From Aeromonas rivipollensis (GTDB lineage: Bacteria; Pseudomonadota; Gammaproteobacteria; Enterobacterales; Aeromonadaceae), in contig NZ_JAAILA010000051.1 in NCBI RefSeq assembly GCF_010974825.1, positions 1 to 57,303 on the forward strand: 57,303 nt of DNA, given 5' to 3'. The notes under the pieces were generated by a model. It searched no databases. It worked only from the letters and a program-made list of their open reading frames with translations, and was not told the origin of the DNA. A program made the position numbers and the translations under genes. Below, in pieces: positions 45,069 to 55,011 of the stretch. The first letter of the stretch is position 1. Each line of letters begins with the position of its first letter.

Positions 45069-46919
45069 TCACCGGGCGGTGGCGGGCTCGCGCTGATAAT
45101 GCTGGCGGATCCAGGCCTCGAAGTCGGCCAGCATGCTGGCCTCCGACTCGCTGTTGTCGGCAATCAGCTCGGCGCCGTGCATCACCCGGATCTGGGCGTC
45201 GAGCGGCGTCCCCTCTCCTGCCGACGGGCGCTGGCTCGCCGCCGTCATGCAGGCTTCGGCCGTTGCCCACGCCTGCGCCACGCTCTGGTTGCACGCCTCG
45301 GCCAGGGGAGCGGCACTGAAGCCTTCGCCAGTGAGGCTGCGTAGCGTCTCGTCATGGGTCATGCCGTTGCCCGGCCCCCAGTAGTGGGCGGCCAGATCCG
45401 GCCCTATGCGCGGGTTGTCGGTGAGGTAGCCGTCGCGCGCAAGGAAGTAGGCGCGGGTCTGCTCCACCGCCATCAACGCCAGCAGGTAGCCATGGTAGGC
45501 GCAGGCCGACTCCTGATTGAGCAGGTGCGGAATGGCCAGCAGCGGGCGCGGGCTCTCCACCCCGAGGATGGTGCGCTCCCAGCGACGGGCCAATGCCAGC
45601 ACAGCCTCTGGGGTGCGCTCTGCGTCTGCCATGGCGTAGAGATCCCGCTCGAAGTAGGCCACCAGCGCTATCTGGCGCTCGTTGAAGGCGCGAAACGGCT
45701 GGCGCGCCTCTATCATGGCCCTGATGAGCGAATCGGGGATCGCCTCTCCCGCCGCGTTTCTGGCGTAGCGCTTGAGCCAGTCGGCGTCGTCCAGCAGGCT
45801 GTCGCAGAACATCGACTGGGTCTCGGCATAGGCCATGGAGGTGGGGGGAAACTCTTGGGAGAAGCAGGGGGCGTTGCCGGTCACGTTGGCAAAGTGGGCC
45901 GCATGGCCACCTTCGTGGAACAGGGTGTTGAGGCCGCTCCAGCCGCTGCCCACCTGGGCCGGATCGGCCAGACTGGTGAAGTTGACCACGGCGGGCACCC
46001 ACTCCCCCTCCTGCCAGAAGCTAGGCACAGGGCCATGGCAGAAGCCGTTCTCGTATTTCCCCTCCCGGGTCAGCAGATCCAGGGTCAGGGTGGCGCCGCG
46101 ATACTGGATGCCGAGGCGGCGGAAGCTCTGGACCCAATCCTTCAGCGCCCGGGAGAAGGGCACATAGGGGTCGAGCTGGCGGGTCACGTCGCCGCTCACG
46201 CTGTAGCGCAGGTTGTGGGGCAGCAGCGCCGCCTCCCCCTTGGCGGCTTTCAGCTCCGCCAGGCTCTGGTGCACCCGCTGCTCGGTGCGGGCAATAAAGT
46301 CGTCGAGCACGGCGAACAGCTGCTCCGGGCTCATCTGCTCGTTCTTGTGCACCTTATAGTCGAAGTAGTCGTTATAGCCCATGGCCCGGGCGAAGCGGTT
46401 GCGCAGGGCCACCACCTCGAGAAAGCCGTTGCCGACCACCCACTGCTCCAGGCGGTGGAACATGGCGAGCGCACTCTGGCGCACCGCCTCGTCGCTACTG
46501 GCGGCCAGCGCCGTGCTGGCGGCGGGCAGGCTGCCGGCCACTTGTTGGCCCTGCTCGTCCAGTAAAGTCAGCTTGAGCCCCTTGCGGCAGGCGAAGAGAT
46601 CCGCCTCGGCGGCCACCAGCTCGTCCATCAGGGCGGCGGCGGCCGGATCTTCGATGACGTTGCACTCGAAGAAGGCAGCCCAGCCCGCCAGACCCCGCTT
46701 CAGATCCGCCTCCTCGGCCTGGGCCAGCATCTCCCGCAATGCGGGCAGCCTGGCCGGATCGGCACAAAACGCCTTGTAGGCCTGCTCGGCGGCGGTGAAA
46801 CCGGCCTGATCGTCACTGGTGCCCATGTAGGTGGACCAGAAGAGATCCTCCTTTCGCCTGTGTACCCGCAGGTAGTCGGCGTTGAGCTGGTTCAAGTAAT
46901 TCCTGGCAATGGAACTCAT
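45069..46919 (-). CDS. M3-like zinc metallopeptidase
   Basis: Cytoplasmic zinc peptidase with an oligoendopeptidase-like fold, 616 residues. The zinc motif HEGGH is in LFHEGGHAAHF near residue 365, and the third ligand Glu is probably in the downstream segment MAYAETQSMFCDSLL. No signal peptide once the start is set at the ATG at 46919 (AAGAGGGAATTT upstream); the longer frame to 47000 lacks a ribosome site. Likely role is breakdown of cytoplasmic peptides. Single gene. Confidence 0.82.
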   Translation of the reverse strand: MSSIARNYLNQLNADYLRVHRRKEDLFWSTYMGTSDDQAGFTAAEQAYKAFCADPARLPALREMLAQAEEADLKRGLAGWAAFFECNVIEDPAAAALMDELVAAEADLFACRKGLKLTLLDEQGQQVAGSLPAASTALAASSDEAVRQSALAMFHRLEQWVVGNGFLEVVALRNRFARAMGYNDYFDYKVHKNEQMSPEQLFAVLDDFIARTEQRVHQSLAELKAAKGEAALLPHNLRYSVSGDVTRQLDPYVPFSRALKDWVQSFRRLGIQYRGATLTLDLLTREGKYENGFCHGPVPSFWQEGEWVPAVVNFTSLADPAQVGSGWSGLNTLFHEGGHAAHFANVTGNAPCFSQEFPPTSMAYAETQSMFCDSLLDDADWLKRYARNAAGEAIPDSLIRAMIEARQPFRAFNERQIALVAYFERDLYAMADAERTPEAVLALARRWERTILGVESPRPLLAIPHLLNQESACAYHGYLLALMAVEQTRAYFLARDGYLTDNPRIGPDLAAHYWGPGNGMTHDETLRSLTGEGFSAAPLAEACNQSVAQAWATAEACMTAASQRPSAGEGTPLDAQIRVMHGAELIADNSESEASMLADFEAWIRQHYQREPATAR

Positions 46920-47212
46920 AAATTCCCTCTTGTTATGGGGCGGCCGCGAAGGCGCCCACTCCTTTTTGGTGAAATGCCAGCTCATCCACACTTCTTGCAA
47001 ATAGAGCCGTCAAATGGTGCGCCGGGATGCGCCAGACCACGCTACCAAAAGCGAGGGTTTCTGTCTGCTGGCTATACTGGTTGCCAACACACTCAATTGG
47101 CAACCAACCATCACAACCCTTTGAAAGTTAAATAAATGTTAAACATAAAACAATCAAGGCCAGCCAGCTGACTGGCCCTCACCAGATCCGTACGGGAAAG
47201 AAGGAAAAGACT

Positions 47213-48898
47213 ATGTTCAAGCTCGGTGATATCGCCGTGAGTCGCAAACTGATGCTGCTGCTCTCGGTGGCGCTGGTCGGCTTCATCGCACTGCTGCTCA
47301 TCTCCGCCAGTGCCCTGCATCGCAACCTGATGAGTGAGCGGGAAGCCCGATTGCAGGCGGTGCTGGATCTCGCCATGAGCCGGATCCAGACCCTGGCCGC
47401 CACCCTGCCCGCCCCAGAGGCCCAGGCGCAAGCCAAGGCCATGCTCGACGGCATGCGCTTCGATGGGGACAACTACCTGTTCGTGCTGGATGAAAACCGC
47501 CACGTGGTGGTGCATCCCGCCAAGCCAGAGCTGGTCGGCCAGCAGATGGGCGGGACGCCCGCCGAATCCCACTGGCAGCGCATGGTGGATCTCGGCAAGG
47601 GCGGCCATCAGGGTCGCCTGGAATACCAGTGGATCTCCCCCTCCGGCGAGGCGGCCCAGAAGATGTCGCTAGTGGCCGGCTACCAGCCCTGGGGCTGGAT
47701 CCTGGGCTCCGGCCTCTTGCTGCAGGACATAGAGGCCACCATCTGGTCCCAGTACCAGCTGATGGGGGGCGCCACCCTGCTGGCGATCCTGCTGATGGGG
47801 TGGCTGGGGGTGGCCATCAGCCGCTCCATCGTCAACCCGCTGGCGGAGATCAACAGGGCCATGGCTCAGGTGGCGGCCGGGGATCTGGTGGTCAGCATAC
47901 CCGTGCATGGCAAGGATGAGCTGGGGGCCGTCGCCCGCTGTACCAATCAGGGACTGGACGCCATTCGCCGCGCCCTGCTGGAGGCGAGCCAGGGGGCCCG
48001 CAACGTGGCGGATGCCGCCCTGCGCATCGCCGCCTCCGCCGAGCAGACCAATCAGGCGGTCAACAGTCAGCGGGATCAACTGGCCCAGCTCGCCACCGCC
48101 ATGAACGAGATGAGCGCCACCATCTCGGATGTGGCGGGTCACGCCGAGAACACGGCCCGCGACACCCAGGACGCCACCAGCGAGGCCGGGCTCGGCAACC
48201 AGGACGTCCACGCCAGCGTGCACGGCATCCAGGCGCTCGCCACCGAGGTGGAGCAGGCCACCCATCAGGTCAATCGGCTCAAGGAGGGGGTGATGCAGAT
48301 AGGGGAGGTGACCGCCGTCATCAGCGCCATCTCGGATCAGACCAACCTGCTGGCTCTCAACGCCGCCATAGAGGCGGCCAGAGCCGGCGAGCAGGGCCGC
48401 GGCTTCGCCGTGGTGGCCGACGAGGTGCGCCAGCTGGCGAGCCGTACCCGCCACTCCACCGAGGAGATCCAGAGCACCATCACCCAGTTGCAGCAACGGG
48501 CGGTGACCGCCGCCAGCGCCATGGATGCCAGCCGCAAGCTGGCGGAGAGCAGCGTCGGCCAGTCCGAGAAGGCGGGGCAGGATCTCTCTCTCATCGTCAA
48601 TCACATCCAGCACGTGAGCGACATGGCGACCCAGATAGCCACGGCGGCGGAACAGCAGAGCATGGTGGCCGAGGAGATGAACCGCAACGTCAGCGGCATC
48701 AATGACTCGGCCCTGGAGATGTCCCAGGCCGCCTCCCAGCTGGCCCAGGAGAGCGAGCTGCTGGCCGGACTTTCGCGCAGCCTGGACGAACGGCTGGCGG
48801 TGTTCAGGCTCGGAAATGCCCTCCCCCGGGATCTGGCGACCGGTCAGGCCCCGCGCCCCTCGTCCTCCCGCCGCACAGACCAGTACCCGCACCACTGA
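47213..48898 (+). CDS. Methyl-accepting chemotaxis protein with Cache sensor
   Basis: 561 residues. A first helix near residues 12-34 ([22 protein letters not shown]). The periplasmic single Cache domain (about residues 35-185) has the sCache signature [20 protein letters not shown] and [13 protein letters not shown] second helix ([17 protein letters not shown]), HAMP and a signalling hairpin with [36 protein letters not shown] follow; the last is quoted as family core only. sCache_2 receptors often sense carboxylates; ligand not assigned. No receptor pentapeptide at the C-terminus. Confidence 0.92.
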   Translation: MFKLGDIAVSRKLMLLLSVALVGFIALLLISASALHRNLMSEREARLQAVLDLAMSRIQTLAATLPAPEAQAQAKAMLDGMRFDGDNYLFVLDENRHVVVHPAKPELVGQQMGGTPAESHWQRMVDLGKGGHQGRLEYQWISPSGEAAQKMSLVAGYQPWGWILGSGLLLQDIEATIWSQYQLMGGATLLAILLMGWLGVAISRSIVNPLAEINRAMAQVAAGDLVVSIPVHGKDELGAVARCTNQGLDAIRRALLEASQGARNVADAALRIAASAEQTNQAVNSQRDQLAQLATAMNEMSATISDVAGHAENTARDTQDATSEAGLGNQDVHASVHGIQALATEVEQATHQVNRLKEGVMQIGEVTAVISAISDQTNLLALNAAIEAARAGEQGRGFAVVADEVRQLASRTRHSTEEIQSTITQLQQRAVTAASAMDASRKLAESSVGQSEKAGQDLSLIVNHIQHVSDMATQIATAAEQQSMVAEEMNRNVSGINDSALEMSQAASQLAQESELLAGLSRSLDERLAVFRLGNALPRDLATGQAPRPSSSRRTDQYPHH

Positions 48899-48917
48899 CC
48901 GTCTGACACAGTCCCAT

Positions 48918-48949
48918 CCCCTGCCGGCCTAGCCGACAGGGGATTTTTT
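48918..48949 (+). terminator. Terminator after the Cache chemoreceptor gene
   Basis: CCCCTGCCGGC / GCCGACAGGGG with one mismatch and a three-base loop, followed by ATTTTTTC. Confidence 0.8.
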
Positions 48950-49163
48950 CATTGATGAAAAATGTCGCGATTTTGCATCTTTTGACGGAGCGGGCGAAGT
49001 AAAACCAAACTTGATGAATTAAATATAATTTTAAAAACAGAGAGTTAAGTGATTGCTCTACTCCGATGAGGTCAAGCTGTTAAGTTTTACACTTAATAAT
49101 TTAATCAAAAGAAGCCATCATGGTGGCGCCGTCCTCAAGGGCGGCACCCTGACCCTTTATGTA
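48950..49163 (+). promoter_or_regulatory. gbpA upstream region
   Basis: AT-rich stretch between the chemoreceptor and the riboswitch. It contains a perfect -10 hexamer TATAAT at 49024-49029 (no clear -35 at the right distance), an inverted repeat TTAAGT-TTTAC-ACTTAA at 49080-49096 and a GC hairpin GCCGTCC / GGGCGGC near 49127-49144. It probably holds the gbpA promoter and 5' leader; I cannot fix the start point. Confidence 0.4.
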
Positions 49164-49243
49164 GTCATTTGGCAAACTGGTTGAAAGGCCAGGACGCAAA
49201 GCCTCCGGTCTAAAGACATGTCGTCCAGGATAGCGGGGTTGCC
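49164..49243 (+). promoter_or_regulatory. Cyclic di-GMP-I riboswitch (GEMM)
   Basis: The conserved GEMM-I core is present: GAAAGGCCAGGACGCAAAGC around 49183-49202, CCTCCGG, CTAAAG and ATAGCGGGGTTGCC. GGCAAAC (49171-49177) can pair with GGTTGCC (49237-49243) to close P1. The tetraloop GAAA and its receptor stem are visible. It lies 69 bases upstream of the gbpA start. The V. cholerae gbpA gene has the same class of riboswitch. No T-tract follows, so control is more likely at translation; GGGG / CCCC pairing at 49260-49272 may be part of the switch. Confidence 0.93.
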
Positions 49244-49311
49244 ACACCCAGGTGTGTCACGGGGAACTCCCCTGCCAACTTGACTGCCCACATCACCGAA
49301 CAGAGGAATGT

Positions 49312-50730
49312 ATGGCAGCAAAAATCCAACTCAATCATGTGGCCGCGGCGCTGGCGCTGCTGGCCAGCGGCAGCGTGCTCGCCCACGGTTACATCAGCCA
49401 ACCGGAAGGGCGCAACTATCTGTGCAAGACCGGCGGCAACAGCCAGTGTGGCGCCATTCAATGGGAGCCCCAGAGCCTGGAGGCGCCGTCCGGCTTCCCC
49501 GATGGCGGCCCCGCCGACGGCCAGATCGCCTCGGCCGGGCATCCGCAATTCGGTGAGCTCAATGCCCAGACCAGCGATCGCTGGACCAAGCGCAATGTGC
49601 AGGCCGGTCCCTTCGCCATCAGCTGGACCTTCACCGCCAACCACGTGACCCGCAACTGGCGCTACTACCTCACCAAGCAGGATTGGAACCCGAACCAGCC
49701 CCTGACCCGTGACGCCTTCGATCTCAACCCGTTCTGCGTGATCGACGGCAACATGGTGCAGCCCCCCAAGCAGGTCACCCATCAGTGCACCCTGCCGGCA
49801 CGCACCGGCTATCAGGTCATCCTCGGGGTCTGGGAGGTGGGCGATACCGCCAACAGCTTCTACAACCTGATCGACGCCCGCTTCGACGGTGGCACCCAGC
49901 CCCCGCTGACCTGGAGCCAGGGCGGGACCATCTACCCCTCCATCGATCTTGCGGCAGGTGACAAGGCCAAGACCCGGGTGTTTGATGCCAGCGGCGAGCG
50001 TGCCGACCTGCAGACGGTGCTGACCATAGCCATCGCCGAGCAAGGCCAGAAGAACAACTGGGCCCACGCCCTGGCAGGCAAGATCAATGCCGAGCAGACC
50101 CAGATCCGCGCCGGCCAGCAGGGGGCCGATGGCCAGTTCAACCCCGTCTACGGCCAGAACCCCATCTACCTGAAAGCGGGCAGCAACCTGCAACGGGTCG
50201 AGATCCAGCTCGAGCAGCAGCAACCGCCGGTGGGCAACAGCATCAACGTGAGCGGCCTGGCGAGCGACTACCAGCTCGACAACGGCAAGGTCACCCTGAG
50301 CTTCACCGTCACGGCGCAAGGGGATCTCGCCGTCACCAATACCCTGTATGACCATGGCGGTGTCGCCAAGGGCCAGAGCGGGGCCGACATCAAGGACAGC
50401 AGCCAGAGCTTCACCATGGAGGCCACGGGTCTGAGCGCGGGCCACCACCAGCTGGTGATAGAGGGCAAACCCAAGGCTGGGGGGGAAGTGGTGCAGCAGA
50501 CCCTGGATCTGATGTTCAAGGAGCCGGCCGGTGGCGACTACCAGTTCAGCTTCCCGGAAGGGCTCAAGTCCTATACGGCCGGCACCAGGGTATTGCAGCC
50601 GAAGAATGGCAAGATCTATCAGTGCAAGCCCTTCCCCTACAGCGGTTGGTGCAGCCAGTGGTCCAGCACGGCCACCCAGTATGAGCCGGGCATAGGCTCC
50701 CACTGGCAGGAAGCCTGGATCGCACAATAA
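49312..50730 (+). CDS. gbpA: N-acetylglucosamine-binding protein GbpA (AA10 LPMO)
   Basis: Secreted chitin-binding protein and lytic polysaccharide monooxygenase, 472 residues. The signal peptide ends at residue 24 (GSVLA), so mature His25 (HGYISQPEGR) becomes the N-terminal His of the copper histidine brace. The second His is in WTFTANHVTRNW. After the AA10 domain (to about residue 205) come two GbpA-type domains. A C-terminal chitin-binding module follows, with Cys and Trp pairs (KIYQCKPFPYSGWCSQW, GSHWQEAW). Type II secretion is expected. AGAGGAA precedes the ATG. The riboswitch upstream places it under c-di-GMP. Confidence 0.95.
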   Translation: MAAKIQLNHVAAALALLASGSVLAHGYISQPEGRNYLCKTGGNSQCGAIQWEPQSLEAPSGFPDGGPADGQIASAGHPQFGELNAQTSDRWTKRNVQAGPFAISWTFTANHVTRNWRYYLTKQDWNPNQPLTRDAFDLNPFCVIDGNMVQPPKQVTHQCTLPARTGYQVILGVWEVGDTANSFYNLIDARFDGGTQPPLTWSQGGTIYPSIDLAAGDKAKTRVFDASGERADLQTVLTIAIAEQGQKNNWAHALAGKINAEQTQIRAGQQGADGQFNPVYGQNPIYLKAGSNLQRVEIQLEQQQPPVGNSINVSGLASDYQLDNGKVTLSFTVTAQGDLAVTNTLYDHGGVAKGQSGADIKDSSQSFTMEATGLSAGHHQLVIEGKPKAGGEVVQQTLDLMFKEPAGGDYQFSFPEGLKSYTAGTRVLQPKNGKIYQCKPFPYSGWCSQWSSTATQYEPGIGSHWQEAWIAQ

Positions 50731-50751
50731 CGCGGTCGCAGTGACATCAAT

Positions 50752-50780
50752 AAAACGGGGAGCCCATGGCTCCCCGTTTC
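50752..50780. terminator. Bidirectional terminator between gbpA and the cysB-like gene
   Basis: ACGGGGAGCC / GGCTCCCCGT with a three-base loop; TTTCT on plus and TTTTATT on minus. Confidence 0.8.
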
Positions 50781-50796
50781 TCATGCGCCGCTCGGC

Positions 50797-51744
50797 TCAG
50801 ATCTGGTAGTCGAGCAGAGGCTCGTTGCTCATGGCCCTGGCCTGGATCTCCGCCAGCGCCAGCTCGGGGTTGCAGAGCTGGATGAACTGCCAGGTGAAGT
50901 TGTGCTGGAACTGCCCCTGCTTGAGACCTATCCAGGCGGTGTGCGGCGCAAACAGCCGGCTGCCGTCGAGCTGCACCAGCCCTTTGTCCCGCTGGGGATC
51001 GAACGCCATGTCCGCCAGTATCCCCACTCCCATCTCCAGCTCGACATAGGTCTTGATGACGTCGGAATCCTGGGCGGTCAGCAGGATCTGCGGATGTATC
51101 CCCGCCTCGGCGAAGGCCTCATCCACCCGCACCCGGCCCGTCAGGCCCGCCTGATAGGTGACTATGGGCCAGTGGGCCAGCGCCGCCAGGGTGAGTTCCC
51201 GCTCGGCGGTGAGCGGGTGCTGCTCCGGCACCACTATGTTGTGGTGCCAGCGATAGTAGGGAAACGCGACCACACCTTCGCTCTTGTCGAGCTGCTCGCT
51301 GCTGATGCCGATGTCCACCTCGCCGGTCTGCACCAGCCGCACTATCTCCTCCGGACTGCCCTGGCGCAGCTCCAGCTGCACCAGCGGGAACTGCTCGCGA
51401 AACGCCTTCACCACACGGGGCAGGGCATAGCGCGCCTGGGTGTGAGTGGTCGCTACCAGCAGCCGCCCGGAATCCCGGTTGGCAAAGGTGCTGGCCAATT
51501 TGCGGATGTTGTCGGCGTCCCCCAGGATACGCTCGGCGATCACCAGCAGCTCCTTGCCCGGCTCCGTCATGCCGAGCAGCCGTTTGCCGTAACGGATGAA
51601 GAGCGCGAGCCCAAGCTCCTCCTCCAGCTCGCGGATATGGCGGCTGACCCCGGACTGGGAGGTAAAGAGGGCATTGGCCACCTCGGTCAGGTTGTAATCC
51701 CGCCGCGCCGCTTCCCGGATAATGCGTAATTGCTGAAAATTCAC
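50797..51744 (-). CDS. CysB/Cbl-family LysR regulator
   Basis: LysR-type regulator of sulfur assimilation, 315 residues. The N-terminus MNFQQLRIIREAARRDYNLTEVANALFTSQSG is the CysB/Cbl signature (quoted in part: NLTEVANALFTSQSGVSRHI helix-turn-helix near residues 18-37). The effector domain (ATTHTQARYALPRVV, EVDIGISSEQL) is the sulfate/N-acetylserine binding type. Start codon GTG with AGGAGG seven bases upstream. It sits directly downstream of cysA and is a natural controller of the sulfate genes. Whether it is the orthologue of CysB or Cbl cannot be settled from one copy. Confidence 0.85.
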   Translation of the reverse strand: MNFQQLRIIREAARRDYNLTEVANALFTSQSGVSRHIRELEEELGLALFIRYGKRLLGMTEPGKELLVIAERILGDADNIRKLASTFANRDSGRLLVATTHTQARYALPRVVKAFREQFPLVQLELRQGSPEEIVRLVQTGEVDIGISSEQLDKSEGVVAFPYYRWHHNIVVPEQHPLTAERELTLAALAHWPIVTYQAGLTGRVRVDEAFAEAGIHPQILLTAQDSDVIKTYVELEMGVGILADMAFDPQRDKGLVQLDGSRLFAPHTAWIGLKQGQFQHNFTWQFIQLCNPELALAEIQARAMSNEPLLDYQI

Positions 51745-51861
51745 CTCATCGCCTCCTGCGCTGAGTGGCGGTGGATGCTGCCACCGTCCTCTTGTTATTG
51801 GGCGACCGGATCAGAGTCCGGCTGCAAGCCTGAAAAGGGGTCTCGCCTTGGGGGCTCGTCT

Positions 51862-52929
51862 TCAAATCTGGTAGTCGGGATAGAGCTGCGCATGCCGGGC
51901 CACCAGGCGCACCCCCTGGCCGGGGGCGAAGGCACGGGCGGCCTCCTTGCTCAGCTCGGCCTCGTAGTGAGCGCCTCTGGTCTCGCCATCCCCGCGCAAC
52001 TCCACCCGGATCCGCGGCCCCATGGGCAACAAGCGGGTGATGGTGGCGCTGATGCCTCCCGGTGCATCCGCCGGCAGTATCTCCAGCTCGTGGGGGCGCA
52101 CATAGGCAATGGCAGCACTGCCCTGTGCCAGCTGGGAGCTGATGGGCCCCCCCAGCTGCTGCTCACCTATGCCGAGCCCCTGCCCGGCCACCCGGCCGCG
52201 GAACAGGTTCACGCTGCCGAGGAAGCTGTGCACAAAGGCGGTGGCGGGCTGGTCATAGACCTCGGCCGGGGTGCCGATCTGCTCGACCCGCCCTGCGTTC
52301 ATCAGCACCACCCGATCCGCCACCTCCAGCGCCTCCTCCTGATCGTGGGTCACGAACAGGCTGGTGACGTGCAGCTCGTCGTGCAGCTCCCGCAGCCAGC
52401 GGCGCAGCTCCTTGCGCACCTGGGCGTCGAGTGCGCCGAAGGGCTCGTCCAGCAGCAGCACCTTGGGCTGCACCGCCAGGGCGCGCGCCAGGGCGACCCG
52501 CTGGCGCTGGCCACCGGAGAGCTGGGTCGGATAGCGCGCGGCCACGTGACTGAGCTGCACCAGATCCAGCAGCTCCTTGACCCGGGCGCGGATGCTGGCT
52601 TCATTCGGCCGATCGGAACGCGGCTTGACCCGCAAGCCAAACGCCACGTTCTCGAACACCGTCATGTGCCTGAACAGGGCATAGTGCTGGAACACGAAGC
52701 CGACGTTGCGCTCGCGCACGTGGAGATCCGAGGCATCCTCGCCGCGGATGATGACGTTGCCACTGTCGGCCTGCTCCAGCCCGGCGATGATCCGCAGCAG
52801 TGTGGTCTTGCCGCAGCCAGAGGGGCCGAGCAGCGCCACCAGTTCACCGTCGTGAAAATCGAGGTTGATGTCGGCCAGGGCCGCGTACTGATTGAAATGC
52901 TTGTTGAGTCGTTGAACCTGAATGCTCAT
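51862..52929 (-). CDS. cysA: Sulfate/thiosulfate ABC transporter ATPase CysA
   Basis: ATPase of the sulfate importer, 355 residues. Walker [10 protein letters not shown] near residue 34, Q-loop, signature [15 protein letters not shown] near residue 134, Walker [12 protein letters not shown] near residue 155 and switch HDQEEAL. The C-terminal TOBE-like part ([10 protein letters not shown]) is typical of CysA. Follows cysW by 74 bases on the minus strand. The 117-base gap to the regulator contains no clear terminator. Confidence 0.95.
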   Translation of the reverse strand: MSIQVQRLNKHFNQYAALADINLDFHDGELVALLGPSGCGKTTLLRIIAGLEQADSGNVIIRGEDASDLHVRERNVGFVFQHYALFRHMTVFENVAFGLRVKPRSDRPNEASIRARVKELLDLVQLSHVAARYPTQLSGGQRQRVALARALAVQPKVLLLDEPFGALDAQVRKELRRWLRELHDELHVTSLFVTHDQEEALEVADRVVLMNAGRVEQIGTPAEVYDQPATAFVHSFLGSVNLFRGRVAGQGLGIGEQQLGGPISSQLAQGSAAIAYVRPHELEILPADAPGGISATITRLLPMGPRIRVELRGDGETRGAHYEAELSKEAARAFAPGQGVRLVARHAQLYPDYQI

Positions 52930-53003
52930 GGCTGCCTCTCTAAACCGTTAAACCGGATTCATGGTTATCCGGGCTGACCTGCCGGCAGGCAGGCCAGGCC
53001 ATA

Positions 53004-53897
53004 TCAATGGGACTGGGTGGGCTGAGCGCGCAGCCGGGCCAGCAGGGTCTCCCCCAGCAGGGTGAAGATCCCGAACAGGGCCAGCAGGCTCGCCACCGCG
53101 AAGGCGGCGCCGGTCTGGTACTCGTTGTAGAGGATCTCGATGTGCAGCGGCAGTGTGTTGGTCTGACCGCGAATATGGCCGGAAACCACGGAGACGGCAC
53201 CGAACTCCCCCACGGCACGGGCGGTACAGAGCAGCAAGCCATACATCAGGCTCCAGCGGATGCCGGGCAGGGTGACCCGCCAGAACATCTGCAGGCCGCT
53301 CGCCCCCAGCATGATGGCGGCTTCCTCCTCTTCCGGACCACGGGCCTCCATCTGGGGCAGCAGCTCGCGCACCACGAAGGGCACGGTAATGAAGGTGGTC
53401 GCCAATATGATCCCCGGGGTGGCGAAGATGATCTTGATGTCGTGCTCGCTAAGCCAGTCACCGAACCAGCCACGACTGCCGAACATCAGCACGAACATCA
53501 GACCCGCTATCACCGGTGAGACCGAGAACGGCAGATCGATGAGGGTGATGAGCAGTTGCCGGCCCGGGAAGCGGAAGCGGGCGATGGCCCAGGCGGCGGC
53601 CAGCCCGAACAGCAGATTGAGGGGCACAGAGCAGAGGGTCACCAGGGCGGTCAGGCCGAGGGCGCTCAGGGCATCTGGCTCGCTGATGGCATGCCAGAAG
53701 AAGGCGAGGCCCGGACTCAGGGCCTGGATAAAGACGGTCGCCAGCGGCAGCAGCAAAAGCGCGGCGAACCAGCCCAGCCCGACGCTGATCAGCAGCCACT
53801 TGACCCAGACGGGCTCACGGGTCACGGCAGGCTGGCGCACCTGAGTGACAGGGGCCCCATCGAGGGCCAGGTCCAGGCTGGCGTTGGATGCGTTCAT
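53004..53897 (-). CDS. cysW: Sulfate/thiosulfate ABC transporter permease CysW
   Basis: Inner-membrane permease, 297 residues, six helices. The conserved EAA-type loop is in [35 protein letters not shown], quoted as [20 protein letters not shown]. CysW-type ending DTNTL-like segment [18 protein letters not shown] is present. Its ATG overlaps the cysT stop by four bases (ATGA), so the two permeases are coupled. Confidence 0.95.
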   Translation of the reverse strand: MNASNASLDLALDGAPVTQVRQPAVTREPVWVKWLLISVGLGWFAALLLLPLATVFIQALSPGLAFFWHAISEPDALSALGLTALVTLCSVPLNLLFGLAAAWAIARFRFPGRQLLITLIDLPFSVSPVIAGLMFVLMFGSRGWFGDWLSEHDIKIIFATPGIILATTFITVPFVVRELLPQMEARGPEEEEAAIMLGASGLQMFWRVTLPGIRWSLMYGLLLCTARAVGEFGAVSVVSGHIRGQTNTLPLHIEILYNEYQTGAAFAVASLLALFGIFTLLGETLLARLRAQPTQSH

Positions 53898-54733
53898 ATG
53901 CGGCTTCCTCCGATGCGTGCCCAGCTCCAGGCCTGCAACTTGTTGATGATCAACAGCAAAACAAACGAAATCAGCAGCATGACGGAGGCGATGGCCGAGG
54001 CCCCGGCATAGTCATACTCCTCCAGGTGACTCATGATCATCAGCGGCGCGATTTCCGAAACCATCGGCAAATTTCCGGCGATAAAGATGACGGAGCCGTA
54101 CTCCCCGACCCCACGGGCAAAGGCCAGGGCGAAGCCGGTGAGCAGCGCCGGGATCAGGGTAGGCCACAACACTCGCACGAAGGTCTGCCAGCGATTGGCC
54201 CCCAGGCTGGCGGCGGCCTCCTCCTGTTCGGTCTCCGCCTCTCGCAGCACCGGCTGCAGGGTGCGCACCACGAAGGGCAGCCCGATGAAGGTGAGGGCGA
54301 TCACCACCCCTATGGGGTTGTAGGCGAGCTCGATGCCAAAGGGGGCAACCCACTGACCTATCCAGCCGTTGGGGGCGAAGATGGCGCACAGGGCAATGCC
54401 GGAAACGGCGGTCGGCATGGCGAACGGCAGGTCGATGAGCGCATCCACCAGGCGGCGACCGGGGAAGCTGTAACGCACCAGCACCCAGGCCAGGATCAGC
54501 CCAAACAGGCTGTTGAGCAGGGCGGCGATAAAGGCGGCCCCGAAGCTGAGGCGAAAGGAGGCGAGCACCCGGGGGGAGCCTATCACCTGCCAGAACTCGG
54601 CGGCCGTCAGGTTGTTTACCGCGAACAGCACCAGCGCCGAGAGGGGCAACAGCACCAGTATGCTCAGGTAGAGCAGGCTGAAGCCCAGGGTCGGCCCCAG
54701 ACCAGGGAGGACGGAATAAGAACTTAATCGCAT
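53894..54733 (-). CDS. cysT: Sulfate/thiosulfate ABC transporter permease CysT
   Basis: Permease partner of CysW, 279 residues (cysU in some nomenclatures). [23 protein letters not shown] starts the first helix; the EAA loop is [38 protein letters not shown] is a CysT hallmark. I start at the ATG at 54733 because the conserved sequence begins just after it. First gene of the cysTWA unit, downstream of a strong terminator. Confidence 0.95.
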   Translation of the reverse strand: MRLSSYSVLPGLGPTLGFSLLYLSILVLLPLSALVLFAVNNLTAAEFWQVIGSPRVLASFRLSFGAAFIAALLNSLFGLILAWVLVRYSFPGRRLVDALIDLPFAMPTAVSGIALCAIFAPNGWIGQWVAPFGIELAYNPIGVVIALTFIGLPFVVRTLQPVLREAETEQEEAAASLGANRWQTFVRVLWPTLIPALLTGFALAFARGVGEYGSVIFIAGNLPMVSEIAPLMIMSHLEEYDYAGASAIASVMLLISFVLLLIINKLQAWSWARIGGSRI

Positions 54734-54806
54734 AACACATCCGTTTGTTATAAAACTTTCGATACGCTGATTCTGCTCACGACCGCCAGGGACAACAAAC
54801 ACCAAT

Positions 54807-54820
54807 AACGCCTTTGCTAA
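54807..54820 (-). promoter_or_regulatory. Possible CysB-site motif upstream of cysT
   Basis: AACGCCTTTGCTAA here and AACGCTTTGCTTA at 56697-56709 are nearly the same and lie about equally far (74 and 69 bases) upstream of the cysT and sbp starts. Shared position and sequence suggest a common regulator, most simply the CysB-type protein. Inference from two sites only. Confidence 0.35.
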
Positions 54821-54870
54821 GCACTTTTTTGTCTAACAACGGCAAATCAGGGCTTTTAGAGCAATAAATA

Positions 54871-54903
54871 TAAAAAAAGGTCTTTTATATAAATAAAAGA
54901 CCT
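54871..54903 (-). terminator. Strong terminator between the hydrolase gene and cysT
   Basis: On the minus strand AGGTCTTTTAT / ATAAAAGACCT, a perfect 11-bp stem with a four-base loop, is followed by TTTTTTTAT. It lies about 109 bases past the hydrolase stop and 138 bases before cysT, splitting the sulfate locus into two transcription units. Confidence 0.8.
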
Positions 54904-55011
54904 AACAAACGGAGCGGTGAAACCTGAGCTGCAAAGACAGTGACTATGGGATCAGGGTGGCGAGCCTGTCTGATATCTTGCGGGAACTCTCCTTGTCATA
55001 TGGGTCTAGGA

